Positions 10,979 to 20,626 of a stretch of DNA of 64,000 nt are shown here, piece after piece; within the stretch, counting starts at the first letter, position 1, and the number at the start of each line of letters is the position of its first letter. The position numbers were made by a program, and so were the translations under genes. Under the pieces are notes generated by a model, which made no database searches, had not been told where the DNA came from, and saw only the letters and a list, made by a program, of their open reading frames with translations. The DNA is from Pirellulales bacterium (lineage in GTDB: Bacteria; Planctomycetota; Planctomycetia; Pirellulales; PALSA-1355): contig JALHMI010000010.1 of assembly GCA_022844125.1 (NCBI GenBank), forward strand, positions 62,001 to 126,000, in the 5' to 3' direction.

Positions 10979-13900
10979 TCACTTTGGCTGCGGGCTATTA
11001 CGGAACGGATCGACCTCGATTTCAGCGTTTTTCCCGGCATCATCCTCTGTCTCTGCCCCGAAACCCAGCATGTCCATGACCAGCGCCAGCCCCGCCTCGC
11101 GCTCCGCGGCAGTGGGCTCGGCCGCGGCTTGATCCGTGTCCTTGGTATACGTCAGCGTGATCTGCTGGTTCGGCAGGGCAATCGTGACCCTGCTGGCAGC
11201 CGGATCGGCAATCATCGTGCAGCTCGATATCGTGGTTCCCTGCAGATCGTCTTCGTGGTAGACCGTTTTCCCCGTCCGCTTGTCGATGCACAACACGCTC
11301 ATGCGCGGCTCGCGCGAACTGATTGGGCTCGGTTTCGTCATCTGCCGCATCAGCACCAGCACCGGCAATCCGGGCGGCTGACTGAGTGGTAATCCATGTT
11401 GTGAGACCGGCACGGGCTTCTCCCAAATCGACTTGCCCGAGTGATCGAACGCATAGATCTGGCCGGTCAGCAAAGGGCAATCGCCCGCATTCGGATAGGG
11501 CTGGATCGTGCGACTCGTGCCTGCGGGAGCGGCGGCATGGGTGGCCAGCAGATATCCGCCATCCCAGGCCAGCAAGTGGATGCCGATCAGCATGTTTTCC
11601 TTTTGGAGTTTTGTACGCGTGAGTTGCTCGCCATCGGCCAGCCGAACCAGCGCGAACTCGCCATCCGGCTGGAACACGCCAATTGCATCTTGCGCGATGA
11701 TCGAGGCCTTCGATCCGGAAGCAAACTCGTGCGACCACTGCGACTCGTCCGCGACGAGATCGCGCATTTCAAGACGCTGGCGTCCACCCAGCGACTGCCA
11801 CGTCAGCACGCGCCGACCCAGGGTCGTCATTCGATCCTCGATTGGCAGCGTGGATCGCGTGCCGACTAGCTCTCCTGTGGCAGCCCTCAGCACGAGCGTG
11901 TCGGACGCCTTGTTGGGCGGCGTGGCCAACAGGTATTCGTCGTCGCCAAACAGATCCAGGCCCAGTGGAACATTCTTTCGCACCCAAATCGTCTTGCCGG
12001 TCAGCGGGTCGACACAATGCAGCTCGTCCAGCCGCTGGAAATAGACTCCACTGGCCGTGACGGGGCCGATCGTGCCATAACGGCGGCCGAAACCGTCCTC
12101 GGGCACATACCGAGTGCCGCCCCATTTGAGCGTCACGCCGCGCGGCGTGACAGTTTGCATGGAACCGAGGCCGCCAACCTGATCGCTCAAGTCGATCGTC
12201 CACAACACGCGATTGGCCGACGTTTCGGCCTGCAGCATGTCGATTCCAGTCAGTTGAATTCCCGTGCTGAGCACCAGCAGTCCGCCATACCCGCTGGCAT
12301 AGCTGATTGACGGCACATTATAGGCCGTGCGAGCGGGCGAGAAGCGACGAGCACCTTGTTCGTTCAGCAAGACGCGAAATCTTTCAACGCCCAATGCATC
12401 CTCGGCTATCAGGCTCTGCTGTGTATCCACGGCAATCGAAAGCCGCAGATCGGCCAAGAGCGGCCCGCGAGGTCCCGCGAGTTCCAAACTCGTCAGCCGA
12501 TGCGAACGTCCCGGGCGCACCCGCACGCTGCTCGACTCGTGGCTGGACTTGACGTTTCCCGTGGGCCAGGTTGGTGAGCCGAGCTGGCGGCGGCCGGGGT
12601 CGTCAGCCGGAAGCTCCGCCACGATCTCCTTGCCGGTCTTGCCGCCAGCGCACGGCACCGTGGCAAATCGCGTGTCCAGCAGCCGATAGTACGCGGCGGC
12701 CAGGTCCGCACGGTTGCCCGCTCGCAGAATCGTGGCCATCTGCGCCGCAGCTGGCCCCGCGACTGTCACATCGTCGGACAACACGTCTCGCTCCAGCAGC
12801 AGGTTCTGTTCGAGTAGTTCCTCGGGACCGAGCGAGGCGGCAAGCTTCTCCACGGCCTGCTGAGCGGTGGGTTGCCCACCAAAGACATTCACGAACGCAC
12901 GCAAGTCGCTGTCGGTCGCTGCGGCAATCGCCTTGGTGGCTCGCCGGCGGATGACTTCTTCCATTCTGGCGGTTGTGTCCGCATCGGCCGTTTCACGCAA
13001 TTGTGCCAGCTTCGCCTGCAACCAACGGTCCCGCCGCACACTCAGGTTGGCGTCGATCTCGTCGACTTCCCACAGCGAGGGCTCATCGAGCAGCTTTACG
13101 TAGTTTTCGAAAGCCGGCCAGAGTTCGCCCGCCTGCTGCAAACCGGCGGCGCCAATTCGCAATACCTCCGTCCGATGGCGCGGCTGGTCAATCAGCTCTT
13201 CCAGTTCAGCCAGGTGGCCGCGGTAACCTGCAAAGTCTCGGCGCAGCCCTTCCAGCAGACTCTCAACCAACTGGATCCGGGTGCCGGCATCCTGATCAAT
13301 CGCATACGACTTGCGGAACAGCCCGACTGCGTCCGCCAGGGCTCCCTCATCGAGCCGAATCTCACCCAACGCTGCCAGCGCCCGCGGATCATCGGGCTTT
13401 TCGGCAAGCGTGCCTTCGATCCGCTTTTTAAGCGAATCGAGCTGATAGTACGCGTCGACCGAATCGGAATTCTGAGAAATGATCGAGTCACGGTAACAGA
13501 TCAAATTGCCGGGAATCGCGCCCGAGCGGCTGCGTGCCGAATCGACGACCTTGCCCGTGTTCAGGTCGATCCGTAGCACTTCGGCCGAAGTGAGCGGCAG
13601 GAAGTACTCAGCCCCGCTATAGAAGCCGCGTCCGCTGGGCATCGCGTCGTCGGGCAACTGCAGCTTCGGCCAGGCATCCGTTCCATCGGCCAGGTTCAGG
13701 GCTGAAACCGTCTTGTGCCCAACCAGAATCGCCTTACCGGCATGGACGCAGCCAATGTAAAGATTCGTGCCCCGAGGCTGCTTCCACAGTTCGCGGCCGT
13801 CGAGCAGGTTCAAGCAATAGAGCTCGTTCGTCTCGACCGGCGTGATCAGCACCCGCCCTTCAGCGATAGTGATGCTGCCGTCGGCCCAGCGGTCGGCCGC

Positions 13901-15730
13901 GCGCGGTTCGCTGCCGCCGGAGTAAATTGTGGCCCGGGGGTTAAACCGGTGCATGTTGGCATAGCCGCCGCGCGGGTACTGGTAACCCCACAACAGCGAG
14001 CGGGTCGAAAGGTCGATGCCGACAAGCGCTCCCGAGGCGGTCGGGCACACCAGGACTCCGTCGGCATAGCTGGGCGTCGCGCCCGAGTTCCGCCGCACCT
14101 GATCGGAGGTGACCGGCGGATCGACAATCGCCAGTTGTTGTGACCATTGCAGCGCGCCGGTCTCGGGCGAAAGCGCCACGAGCCGGATTTCCTGACCCTT
14201 GAACTCCGCCAGGGAATAGAGTTGTCCCATCAGCGGCAGCGGCGGCCCCAAAAAGAAACTGCCGGCAAGCTTGGGTTCGTCTTCGCCCGTCACACCCCCC
14301 ACGGCCCATTGCAACTTGCCTTGCGTGCGAAGCTCGCGCGCGGCCAATCGGTTCGTCCCGCGGGTGTTGACGTTGTTGCGGCGTTGGCCGTTCGGGAGCA
14401 CCGTGGTGACCATGTTCGGGTTCAGGCCCGCAATGGCCAACTCTTCGACATAGTACACGTTGCGACTGTCGCTCGAGAGCGTGCCGTAGGTCAAGTCTTC
14501 CCACATTCGCGCATCGAGACCGGCCAAGAGTTGCTGCGTCGCGCCGCCGCTGGTGCGCGAGGCCATCGCGCGCAGGAACTGTTCGAGCGACTCTTCGCCT
14601 TCCGAGTACCGCCACACGAGCTTGCCGGTTTCGAAATCAACCGCTTCCAGAGCGAACGCCGTCCGGAACAGCACGACGTCTCCCACTGCCAGCGGGTGCA
14701 TGCTCGGCAGAGCGACAACGTCTTGGCTTCGGTAGTCACCGCGCAGTTTGCTGACGAACTCCTCGATCGCAGAGTCGTCGCAGGTACGCTGCCGCCAGCG
14801 TAGACTGAGCAGCGGCTGCCCCCCCGCACTCGAAGCATTGCGGCGCTCGTCACCGCGGAACATCACCCACTGATCTTGATCGACGAGGTTTGCCGGCGGC
14901 AACTTGCCGAATTGCTCTTCCAGCCACGCCAGCGCTTGGCCTTCACCGGCAAACAGCCGCACTGGCTTGCCGGCAATCTTCACTTCACCGTGGGGATACT
15001 TCCCGCGAAACGCCACGAGGGTCTTGATCGCTTGATCCGGTTTGCCTGCCCGCAGCCAGCACGTGGCCAGCGACATCGACAGCGCAGGTTCGAGCCTGGC
15101 GGCCGCTTCAGGAACGAGCGCCAGTCGTTCAAAGCACATCGCCGCGGCCTGCGGTCGGTTTTGATCTAGAAAGTGCCGTCCCAACAGGAACGTCGCCTCG
15201 GCGCCTGCCTGCGTAAAGAAGAAGCGGCGAGAAACCTCGGCGATCGCGCTCAGGTCTCCTTTGGCAACGGCCTCGGCCAGCATTTGTTTGCCGCGTGCGC
15301 CGTACTGCAAGTCGTACGATGCCTTGCCCTCGGCCGGCAGCTTGGCGAGCAGTCGCCCCGCCTCGGCCTTCAGACTGCTGAACACCGGTTGATCCGCGGC
15401 CGGTTTGAAGAAGAAATCCTCGGGCCCCTCCAGCAGCGCACCCAGCAGCCGCACGGCCTCGCCGTAGCGCTGTTCGCCGATCATCTCATCGGCGACTTCC
15501 AGGCGGCGTTTCAATTGCCGGTCTGGAGGCAGAAACACGCCGTCGAGCACCGACTCTTCGTCGCCAGCTTGGGCCATCGCGCCAATCGCAGCGCGGGGCG
15601 GCACGGCCCGAATACGGATGCCTGGCGGCGCGATCGGCGCCTGTGCCAGGGCGCTGGAAGCGATGAGCCAAACCCCGAGGATTCCCCAGGCACACGCAGG
15701 CCGCGGCCCGCCGGGAACTCGCAATCGCAT
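10979..15730 (-). CDS. Giant secreted PQQ-like beta-propeller and TPR protein
   Basis: The 1583-residue protein begins with a signal peptide (ACAWGILGVWLIASSALAQA). Residues about 70-290 are TPR-like helical repeats. About 330-790 is a first PQQ-type propeller (DFETGKLVWRYSEGEE, LLDGRELWKQPRGTN, DLNTGKVVDSAR). A second TPR stretch covers about 800-1080, and a second propeller about 1100-1500 (DPLTGKTIWVRKNVP, DKRTGKTVYHEDDL). A GGGAG ribosome-binding site stands eight bases before the ATG. It heads the probable operon that continues through the MoxR and VWA genes. It is probably periplasmic and likely a binding scaffold. PQQ binding itself is not shown, since many such propellers bind no cofactor. 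Confidence 0.88.
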   Translation of the reverse strand: MRLRVPGGPRPACAWGILGVWLIASSALAQAPIAPPGIRIRAVPPRAAIGAMAQAGDEESVLDGVFLPPDRQLKRRLEVADEMIGEQRYGEAVRLLGALLEGPEDFFFKPAADQPVFSSLKAEAGRLLAKLPAEGKASYDLQYGARGKQMLAEAVAKGDLSAIAEVSRRFFFTQAGAEATFLLGRHFLDQNRPQAAAMCFERLALVPEAAARLEPALSMSLATCWLRAGKPDQAIKTLVAFRGKYPHGEVKIAGKPVRLFAGEGQALAWLEEQFGKLPPANLVDQDQWVMFRGDERRNASSAGGQPLLSLRWRQRTCDDSAIEEFVSKLRGDYRSQDVVALPSMHPLAVGDVVLFRTAFALEAVDFETGKLVWRYSEGEESLEQFLRAMASRTSGGATQQLLAGLDARMWEDLTYGTLSSDSRNVYYVEELAIAGLNPNMVTTVLPNGQRRNNVNTRGTNRLAARELRTQGKLQWAVGGVTGEDEPKLAGSFFLGPPLPLMGQLYSLAEFKGQEIRLVALSPETGALQWSQQLAIVDPPVTSDQVRRNSGATPSYADGVLVCPTASGALVGIDLSTRSLLWGYQYPRGGYANMHRFNPRATIYSGGSEPRAADRWADGSITIAEGRVLITPVETNELYCLNLLDGRELWKQPRGTNLYIGCVHAGKAILVGHKTVSALNLADGTDAWPKLQLPDDAMPSGRGFYSGAEYFLPLTSAEVLRIDLNTGKVVDSARSRSGAIPGNLICYRDSIISQNSDSVDAYYQLDSLKKRIEGTLAEKPDDPRALAALGEIRLDEGALADAVGLFRKSYAIDQDAGTRIQLVESLLEGLRRDFAGYRGHLAELEELIDQPRHRTEVLRIGAAGLQQAGELWPAFENYVKLLDEPSLWEVDEIDANLSVRRDRWLQAKLAQLRETADADTTARMEEVIRRRATKAIAAATDSDLRAFVNVFGGQPTAQQAVEKLAASLGPEELLEQNLLLERDVLSDDVTVAGPAAAQMATILRAGNRADLAAAYYRLLDTRFATVPCAGGKTGKEIVAELPADDPGRRQLGSPTWPTGNVKSSHESSSVRVRPGRSHRLTSLELAGPRGPLLADLRLSIAVDTQQSLIAEDALGVERFRVLLNEQGARRFSPARTAYNVPSISYASGYGGLLVLSTGIQLTGIDMLQAETSANRVLWTIDLSDQVGGLGSMQTVTPRGVTLKWGGTRYVPEDGFGRRYGTIGPVTASGVYFQRLDELHCVDPLTGKTIWVRKNVPLGLDLFGDDEYLLATPPNKASDTLVLRAATGELVGTRSTLPIEDRMTTLGRRVLTWQSLGGRQRLEMRDLVADESQWSHEFASGSKASIIAQDAIGVFQPDGEFALVRLADGEQLTRTKLQKENMLIGIHLLAWDGGYLLATHAAAPAGTSRTIQPYPNAGDCPLLTGQIYAFDHSGKSIWEKPVPVSQHGLPLSQPPGLPVLVLMRQMTKPSPISSREPRMSVLCIDKRTGKTVYHEDDLQGTTISSCTMIADPAASRVTIALPNQQITLTYTKDTDQAAAEPTAAEREAGLALVMDMLGFGAETEDDAGKNAEIEVDPFRNSPQPK

Positions 15731-15959
15731 GTGGTGTCTCCCTTACACCCTTTCCGGTAACGGCCGCTCTTGGTGGGCGACTCCCTCCGCCTCGATCAAT
15801 TGCCTGGGCACAAGAATCGAGCCGGCGCTGGCCCGCTGGACGGGACGCTGACCTTTAGGGCCAAACCCACCCAACGCCGCGGCACCGTCATCAGCGGCAC
15901 CGTCACCATTTGACGCCACCAGGGCTGATCAAGGTGCCCGCCGCCAATCCCTACAGTTT

Positions 15960-15988
15960 ATCTTACTGTGCCAGCATGCTGCTCACAA
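15960..15988 (-). promoter_or_regulatory. Candidate sigma70-type promoter for the PQQ/MoxR operon
   Basis: On the minus strand TTGTGA (15988-15983) is followed after 17 bases by TAAGAT (15965-15960). This would start transcription about 220 bases before the PQQ gene. Both boxes deviate from consensus and there is no experimental support. Confidence 0.35.
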
Positions 15989-16293
15989 GTATTGACCCCA
16001 GGCCGATTTAAATTCAGGGGAGACGCTCTCGATTTGAGTCTTCGAGCCGGGAGTCAGACCACCAGCCTGCCCGCGCGGCCAAGTTCCTGCCGACACACCC
16101 AGCGAGCGTGACCTATATTCTGGAAGCATGCATTGCACAAGAACTCCCGCGTAGGACTAGCTGCGACCGTCAAAGGCGGGTTTTAGCGACGGCGCAGGGC
16201 GGGCACCGGCAGGATGGGCCATAATCCTCGGGAAAAACGGGGTGTCAGAACCGTTTTTTCGAGTATTTTCCGCGAAAATGGGGGTTTTGTGGC

Positions 16294-16321
16294 TTGCAAT
16301 TTCATCTAGGTCGATTTTAAT
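16294..16321 (+). promoter_or_regulatory. Candidate promoter of the HU-like gene
   Basis: TTGCAA (16294-16299) is followed after 16 bases by TTTAAT (16316-16321), about 70 bases before the HU start codon. The spacing is good but the -35 box is imperfect. Confidence 0.35.
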
Positions 16322-16390
16322 CATCGCGTCCTTTCGATGAAGGACGGGCAATCTAACCTCTAGCGAACCCAACAAGGAGGGTCAATTATT

Positions 16391-16723
16391 ATGGCGAAAG
16401 CCGCTGCCGCCGCGAAGAAAGCTCCCAGCAAGTCGGAAGTCACGAATAACATTGCCGAAGCCACCGGCCTCTCGAAGAAGCAGGTCAGCTCGGTCCTGGA
16501 AGCGCTCGCCACCGAGATCAAGAAGAGCCTGGGCAACAAGGGCCCCGGCGTGTTCGCGATCCCCGGTCTGGTGAAGATCGAAAAGAAGAAGGTCCCCGCT
16601 CGTCCGGCCCAGAAAAACGTTCCGAATCCGTTCAAGCCCGGCGAAATGATGGACCGTCCGGCCAAACCGGCCAGCGTGAAGGTCAAGGTTCGTGCCCTGA
16701 AGAACCTCAAGGACATGGTCTAA
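16391..16723 (+). CDS. HU/IHF-family nucleoid protein with N-terminal Lys/Ala tail
   Basis: The 110-residue protein has the HU fold: an N-terminal helix pair (SEVTNNIAEATGLSKKQVSS), then the beta arm around GPGVFAIPGLVKIEKKKVP and a basic C-terminus. It carries a short extra N-terminus, MAKAAAAAKKAPSK, typical of lysine/alanine-tailed bacterial HU proteins. An AGGAGG ribosome-binding site (16375-16380) lies ten bases before the ATG, implying strong translation. Usual HU is about 90 residues, so the tail accounts for the extra length. It binds DNA without strict sequence preference and compacts the nucleoid. HU versus IHF cannot be separated by eye. Confidence 0.93.
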   Translation: MAKAAAAAKKAPSKSEVTNNIAEATGLSKKQVSSVLEALATEIKKSLGNKGPGVFAIPGLVKIEKKKVPARPAQKNVPNPFKPGEMMDRPAKPASVKVKVRALKNLKDMV

Positions 16724-16970
16724 GTCCGGAGCGCAACGCGATCCGCTCTTGGGCGAATCGCAACCCCGCGGGCGGTGCAAATTGCAACCGCGGAGGCGCC
16801 TCCGGCTAGACAGGCGAACGCGTCCAGCTAGACGGGAAAAGTAGAGGCCGCTCGGCCAGATTTGTTTACTCGCGGGTTGCCCCAAAAGGGCCCTACGCGT
16901 GAACGAGTCTGGACGAGCGGTTCTTTCTTGCGCGGTGCTAACTTGCGCTGCATTCCCGGCAACGCACATC

Positions 16971-17414
16971 CTATCGCGCTTTTACCCGGCCGCGTGCGCG
17001 GCGAGGTTCAACAGCGTCCAGCCGTTCGAGGTCGGCCAGACTCACATGACTGAGTCCTTCGGCAAACTGCTCGGCACTCCGCTGACACAACTCGTTCACT
17101 TTGGCGATCGCCGGTCGATGAGCCGGGCAAACCGCCTCGAGCATCGCCGGCTCGACGCCGCTCTCGACACTCCGCACGATGTCGAGCAGGGTGATATCCT
17201 GCGGTCGACGTGCCAGCGCGTAGCCACCGCCCGGACCGGAAGTGCCTTGCAGCAGTCCGGCATCGACGAGCTTACGCAGGATGCGATACAGAAACCTGGG
17301 GGGAAATCGGCAACCTCGCGAAATGCGGGCCGCCGTGAGCGGTCCGTCTTGAGCTTGCCCCTGAATTTGAAGTAACACGCCAATCCCGTAACCAACCGAG
17401 AGGGTCAGTTTCAT
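16971..17414 (-). CDS. Rrf2-family transcription regulator
   Basis: The 147-residue protein starts MKLTLSVGYGIGVLLQI with GGAGGA just upstream. The frame stays open for another 98 codons upstream, but that stretch looks non-coding and lacks a ribosome-binding site. The winged helix includes RISRGCRFPPRFLYRILRKL and the family signature GTSGPGGGYALARRPQDITLLDIV. Family members that bind an Fe-S cluster have three cysteines near residues 90-105. Here only two remain in CPAHRPAIAKVNELC, 14 residues apart, with a nearby His, so cluster binding is uncertain or uses other ligands. The promoter and palindromic operator about 320 bases upstream suggest autoregulation. Confidence 0.9.
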   Translation of the reverse strand: MKLTLSVGYGIGVLLQIQGQAQDGPLTAARISRGCRFPPRFLYRILRKLVDAGLLQGTSGPGGGYALARRPQDITLLDIVRSVESGVEPAMLEAVCPAHRPAIAKVNELCQRSAEQFAEGLSHVSLADLERLDAVEPRRARGRVKAR

Positions 17415-17771
17415 CTGGGTTCCTCCGCCACATAGAAGCCTCCAGTGAAAACCTTCGCCGGCCAGCCTTGCCAGCGACCAAAGCCTCTTCGCGCCACATG
17501 CTCCGCAGCAGCTACGCGACCTTCGTTGAGATGTGCGCAGCCGCGCGCAACGGACACTTCTCCCACCAAAAACTAGAGAAGACTTGAGAAAGAACCGACT
17601 CGAACGTCGGGCCGCGACCAGGGGCGACACCAACCGTTCGCCAAGAACAGCCGACAACTCGACAAGCCGAAACAAGACTAGAAACGCCGCCTCGCGCGAT
17701 GAAGCCATCGGTTTCTGACCACGGCGGGCGATATCATACCGCGCAGGTATAAAAACGCCAACAAATCTTTT
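17415..17771. other. Long leader region upstream of the Rrf2 gene
   Basis: This 357-base gap carries the Rrf2 promoter and operator at its right end and otherwise a leader of roughly 310 bases. An in-frame extension of the Rrf2 frame runs through it, but its Arg/Ser-rich composition argues against coding. Confidence 0.5.
17733..17761 (-). promoter_or_regulatory. Promoter with Rrf2-type palindromic operator
   Basis: On the minus strand TTGGCG (17761-17756), a 17-base spacer and TATGAT (17738-17733) form a good promoter reading toward the Rrf2 gene. Overlapping the spacer and -10 is the palindrome ATACC-N5-GGTAT (17736-17750), similar in outline to Rrf2/IscR operators that begin ATAC and end GTAT. 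Binding would block RNA polymerase, so negative autoregulation is the simplest reading. Confidence 0.55.
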
Positions 17772-19100
17772 TCAAAGTTCACGCAGCGCTTCAATCGGAT
17801 CGAGAGCCGCCGCGCGAACCGCCGGATACAAACCAAACACCACTCCCACCGCCACCGAGATTCCAAACGCCAAAGGGATCGACCAACCGACGATCTCCGG
17901 CTGCACTTCGCGAATCACCTCGGGCAAATTACCCACAGCCTGCGGAAAGGTTTCGGCAACCAATTGCCGGACCACGCGGGTCGCCGGCCCGCAGACCAAA
18001 CCCACGGCCACGCCGCAAAATCCGCCCACAATCGACAACACGATCGTCTCCACCAGGAACTGCCGCGCGATGTCCCCTTTCCGCGCGCCCACGGCGCGGC
18101 GAATGCCAATCTCGCGCGTGCGCTCGGTGACCGTGGCCAGCATGATGTTCATGATTCCGATCCCTCCGACCACCAGCGAAATGGCCGCGATGATTCCCAT
18201 GAAGACCATGAACATCAGTCGGGTAGTTCTCGCTTGCTCAAGCAGTTCGAGGGGAATCGTCACGCCGTAGTCTTGATCCTGGTGGAAGCTGGCCAGCGTG
18301 GCCTTGACCACCTCGGCGGTTTCCAGCACCCGGCTCAGGTCTTCCACTCGCAGTGTGATCTGGCTCACTTCCAGCGATTCGTATTCGAAGGTGCCGCTGC
18401 GACGAGTGACCGTCGTGTCGCCAATCCGCGACCATAACTGCGTGATCGGAATGTAAACGTCGCTGGAGTAGTCCTCGGCGGCCAGCGAACCGCCGATGCC
18501 AGCCGATGGTGCGCGCGGCTCGGCCACGCCCACCACCGTGTAATACAGGTCCTCGACGCGCACCGCCCGGCCCAGGGCGTCCTCAACCGGAAACAACCTC
18601 GCTGCCGTCTCGGCCGCCAGAACGCATACGTTTCGCTTGGCCTCCAGGTCGCGATCGGACAAGAACCTTCCCCGGGCAATCTGCAAGTGCGTGACGCTCG
18701 CATAGTCGGGCGTGCAACCGACAAGTCGGCCGTCCACCAGGTGGTCTTGCCGGCGAAACTCGCGTTTCAGCTCGCGCACGGGGAAGCCGCGTTCGATGGT
18801 CGGAATCGTCGCCAGCAGGCGTTCGACGTCCCGCCGCGTCAGTCCGTATTTGATGAGCCGGCGCGAACTGCCCTGCGCGGCTTCGTGGCGCGGCTTGATC
18901 GACCGCACGATAATATTGTCCGCGCCCAGGCTTTCGATCTGTCGCTGCGCGGCCGTCGAGATTCCCTGACCAATTGCGAGCAGCCAGATCACGCTGGCCA
19001 CTCCGACCAGAATTCCCAGAATGGTAAGTGAGGAGCGCAGCGGATGCAGACGCAGATTGCGCACTCCCAGCCGCCACAGACGCAGCGAACCGCCCCTCAT
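17772..19100 (-). CDS. MacB/FtsX-type ABC transporter permease
   Basis: The 442-residue protein has the MacB layout: one N-terminal helix (LRSSLTILGILVGVASVIWLLAIG), a periplasmic core of about 230 residues (MacB_PCD type, from QIESLGADNIIVRS to YGVTIPLELL) and three C-terminal helices. The FtsX signature VGGIGIMNIMLATVTERTRE lies at the start of the last block. It overlaps the adaptor gene by four bases (ATGA at 19097-19100). With the adaptor it would form a MacAB-like exporter for lipids, peptides or macrolide-like compounds. No ATP-binding subunit is encoded in the pair or fused to the permease. Confidence 0.92.
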   Translation of the reverse strand: MRGGSLRLWRLGVRNLRLHPLRSSLTILGILVGVASVIWLLAIGQGISTAAQRQIESLGADNIIVRSIKPRHEAAQGSSRRLIKYGLTRRDVERLLATIPTIERGFPVRELKREFRRQDHLVDGRLVGCTPDYASVTHLQIARGRFLSDRDLEAKRNVCVLAAETAARLFPVEDALGRAVRVEDLYYTVVGVAEPRAPSAGIGGSLAAEDYSSDVYIPITQLWSRIGDTTVTRRSGTFEYESLEVSQITLRVEDLSRVLETAEVVKATLASFHQDQDYGVTIPLELLEQARTTRLMFMVFMGIIAAISLVVGGIGIMNIMLATVTERTREIGIRRAVGARKGDIARQFLVETIVLSIVGGFCGVAVGLVCGPATRVVRQLVAETFPQAVGNLPEVIREVQPEIVGWSIPLAFGISVAVGVVFGLYPAVRAAALDPIEALREL

Positions 19101-20626
19101 AATCCCGCGCCCCCGACACCTCGCGCGCTCGTTGAGTCCTTCTGCAGGCTCGCGTGCTGCAGGATCGGCTCGCCGACGGTTGCCACCGGCAGCGACTTGA
19201 GGTCGTACGCATCCAGCCGCGCCCGAGGATTCAAGAGCACTTCATCTCCGGCCTCCAGCCCGGAACGCACGATCAAGAACTTCTCGTTGGTCGACCCGAC
19301 GGCCACTTCGCGCGGCTCGAAGCGACTGTCGCTCTTGCGCAGGCAGTAGTGCCTGCCGCCGCGCTCTGCCACCGCCTGGATCGGAACCTGCAGCGCATCG
19401 GGAATCGTCTCGACCCGGATCGCCACGTGCGCTGTCATGCCTGGTCGCAAACCTTGCTGCTGGCCGACGACTTGAATCGTGGTGGCATACTCCTTGGCTC
19501 CAGCGCTCAGCCAATCTTCCGCCGCCGGATACTCGTTGACCCGCGTGACCTTGCCTTCGAGATGCATGCCCGGCAGACCTTCGATTTCGATCTTGGCCGG
19601 CATGCCCACTTTGATCCGATCGATGCGTGATTCGGCGACCTTGGCGATCACCTGCATCTGCTTGGGATCGGGAAGCCGAATGACGATCCGTTGTTCGTGG
19701 ACCGTGGCGCCTTGCTTGATGTGGTACTCGCCGCCGCCCCAGTCGTCGCGCTCATGATCGTAGATCACCTGCCCGTCGACCGGCGCGTTTACCAGGCACC
19801 TGGCGATCTGCTCGTCGAGCACTCGCAGCTTTTCATTTTCAAGCACGAGTTTGGCTTCGTCGGCCTTCAGCTTGGCTTCCGCCGTCTTGACTTTCGCATC
19901 CAGCTCCGAAATCTTCTTCGGCTTGGTGTACTCCATCAGCGAGTTCAGCCGGACCTTGGCGGCGCGCAAATCGCTTTCGGCTTTCGCCAGCCGAAACTCG
20001 TCGCTCTGCACGGCCAGCTTGGGAATGTAGCCGCGACGGAGCAGCTTTCGGCTGTGGGAGACGCTTTCTTCGGCATGGGTCACCGCCTGGCTGGCCACCA
20101 GGATCTCACCAGTGACCTTCTCACGCTCATTCTCGAACTCGCCAAACTCGTACTCCTTACGACCGATCAGTGCCGCGTCCAGATCGTTCTTGGACTGCGC
20201 GGCGGTGGCCTCGGCCGTGCCCACGTTGATCAATTGCGACGTCCGCTCCGACTTGAGCGCCGCATCGTCAAACCGGATCAGGAACTCTCCCTTTTTGACA
20301 TTGGTTCCCTCGGGCACGATCTCAATGATCTTCACCCCGTTGGTGCCCGCAGTGCGCGATTGCACCTCACAGCGGACGAGCACGTTATTCGAGCTCTCGA
20401 GCTCACCGCGCTCGCTCACGTCGTGCTCGAACGGCCCGCGAACGACGCGCTCGACGATGCCGGCGAGCTCGCTCTCGGCGCCGCCGGGTTGCACGTACCA
20501 CACGCCTGCCAAGAGCAAGCAGGTGGTTCCAATACTGCCGGCGAGCAGACGACCTCGCTTGAAGCGCCTCGTCAGGCGCCCTGGCGAGCCGATCGTAGAA
20601 GGACCCGTTATTTCCGCGCGCATCAT
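19097..20626 (-). CDS. HlyD/MacA-type periplasmic adaptor of an ABC efflux system
   Basis: The 509-residue protein has a single N-terminal anchor (LLAGSIGTTCLLLAGVWYV). A split lipoyl half is followed by a long coiled-coil hairpin (about residues 135-290), the second lipoyl half around LVNAPVDGQVIYDHE, and beta-barrel and membrane-proximal domains to about 500. It is longer than E. coli MacA (about 370) mainly in the hairpin. AAGGGGTGG precedes the tandem ATG codons at 20626 and 20623. It forms a coupled two-gene unit with the permease. Confidence 0.9.
   Translation of the reverse strand: MMRAEITGPSTIGSPGRLTRRFKRGRLLAGSIGTTCLLLAGVWYVQPGGAESELAGIVERVVRGPFEHDVSERGELESSNNVLVRCEVQSRTAGTNGVKIIEIVPEGTNVKKGEFLIRFDDAALKSERTSQLINVGTAEATAAQSKNDLDAALIGRKEYEFGEFENEREKVTGEILVASQAVTHAEESVSHSRKLLRRGYIPKLAVQSDEFRLAKAESDLRAAKVRLNSLMEYTKPKKISELDAKVKTAEAKLKADEAKLVLENEKLRVLDEQIARCLVNAPVDGQVIYDHERDDWGGGEYHIKQGATVHEQRIVIRLPDPKQMQVIAKVAESRIDRIKVGMPAKIEIEGLPGMHLEGKVTRVNEYPAAEDWLSAGAKEYATTIQVVGQQQGLRPGMTAHVAIRVETIPDALQVPIQAVAERGGRHYCLRKSDSRFEPREVAVGSTNEKFLIVRSGLEAGDEVLLNPRARLDAYDLKSLPVATVGEPILQHASLQKDSTSARGVGGAGL

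Larger units (their letters stand above)
15731..16390. other. Non-coding gap between the PQQ-protein operon and the HU gene
   Basis: This 660-base divergent gap holds no credible gene. I see one promoter candidate for each flanking gene, listed separately, and no convincing structured RNA. Confidence 0.5.

Noticed and set aside
16791-16804. Palindrome CGGAGGCGCCTCCG after the HU gene as terminator
   Set aside because: No T-run follows and the palindrome has no loop, so it is not convincing.
17415-17708. 98-codon N-terminal extension of the Rrf2 frame
   Set aside because: Arg/Ser/Cys-rich composition with no Rrf2 homology, while the internal ATG has GGAGGA in place.
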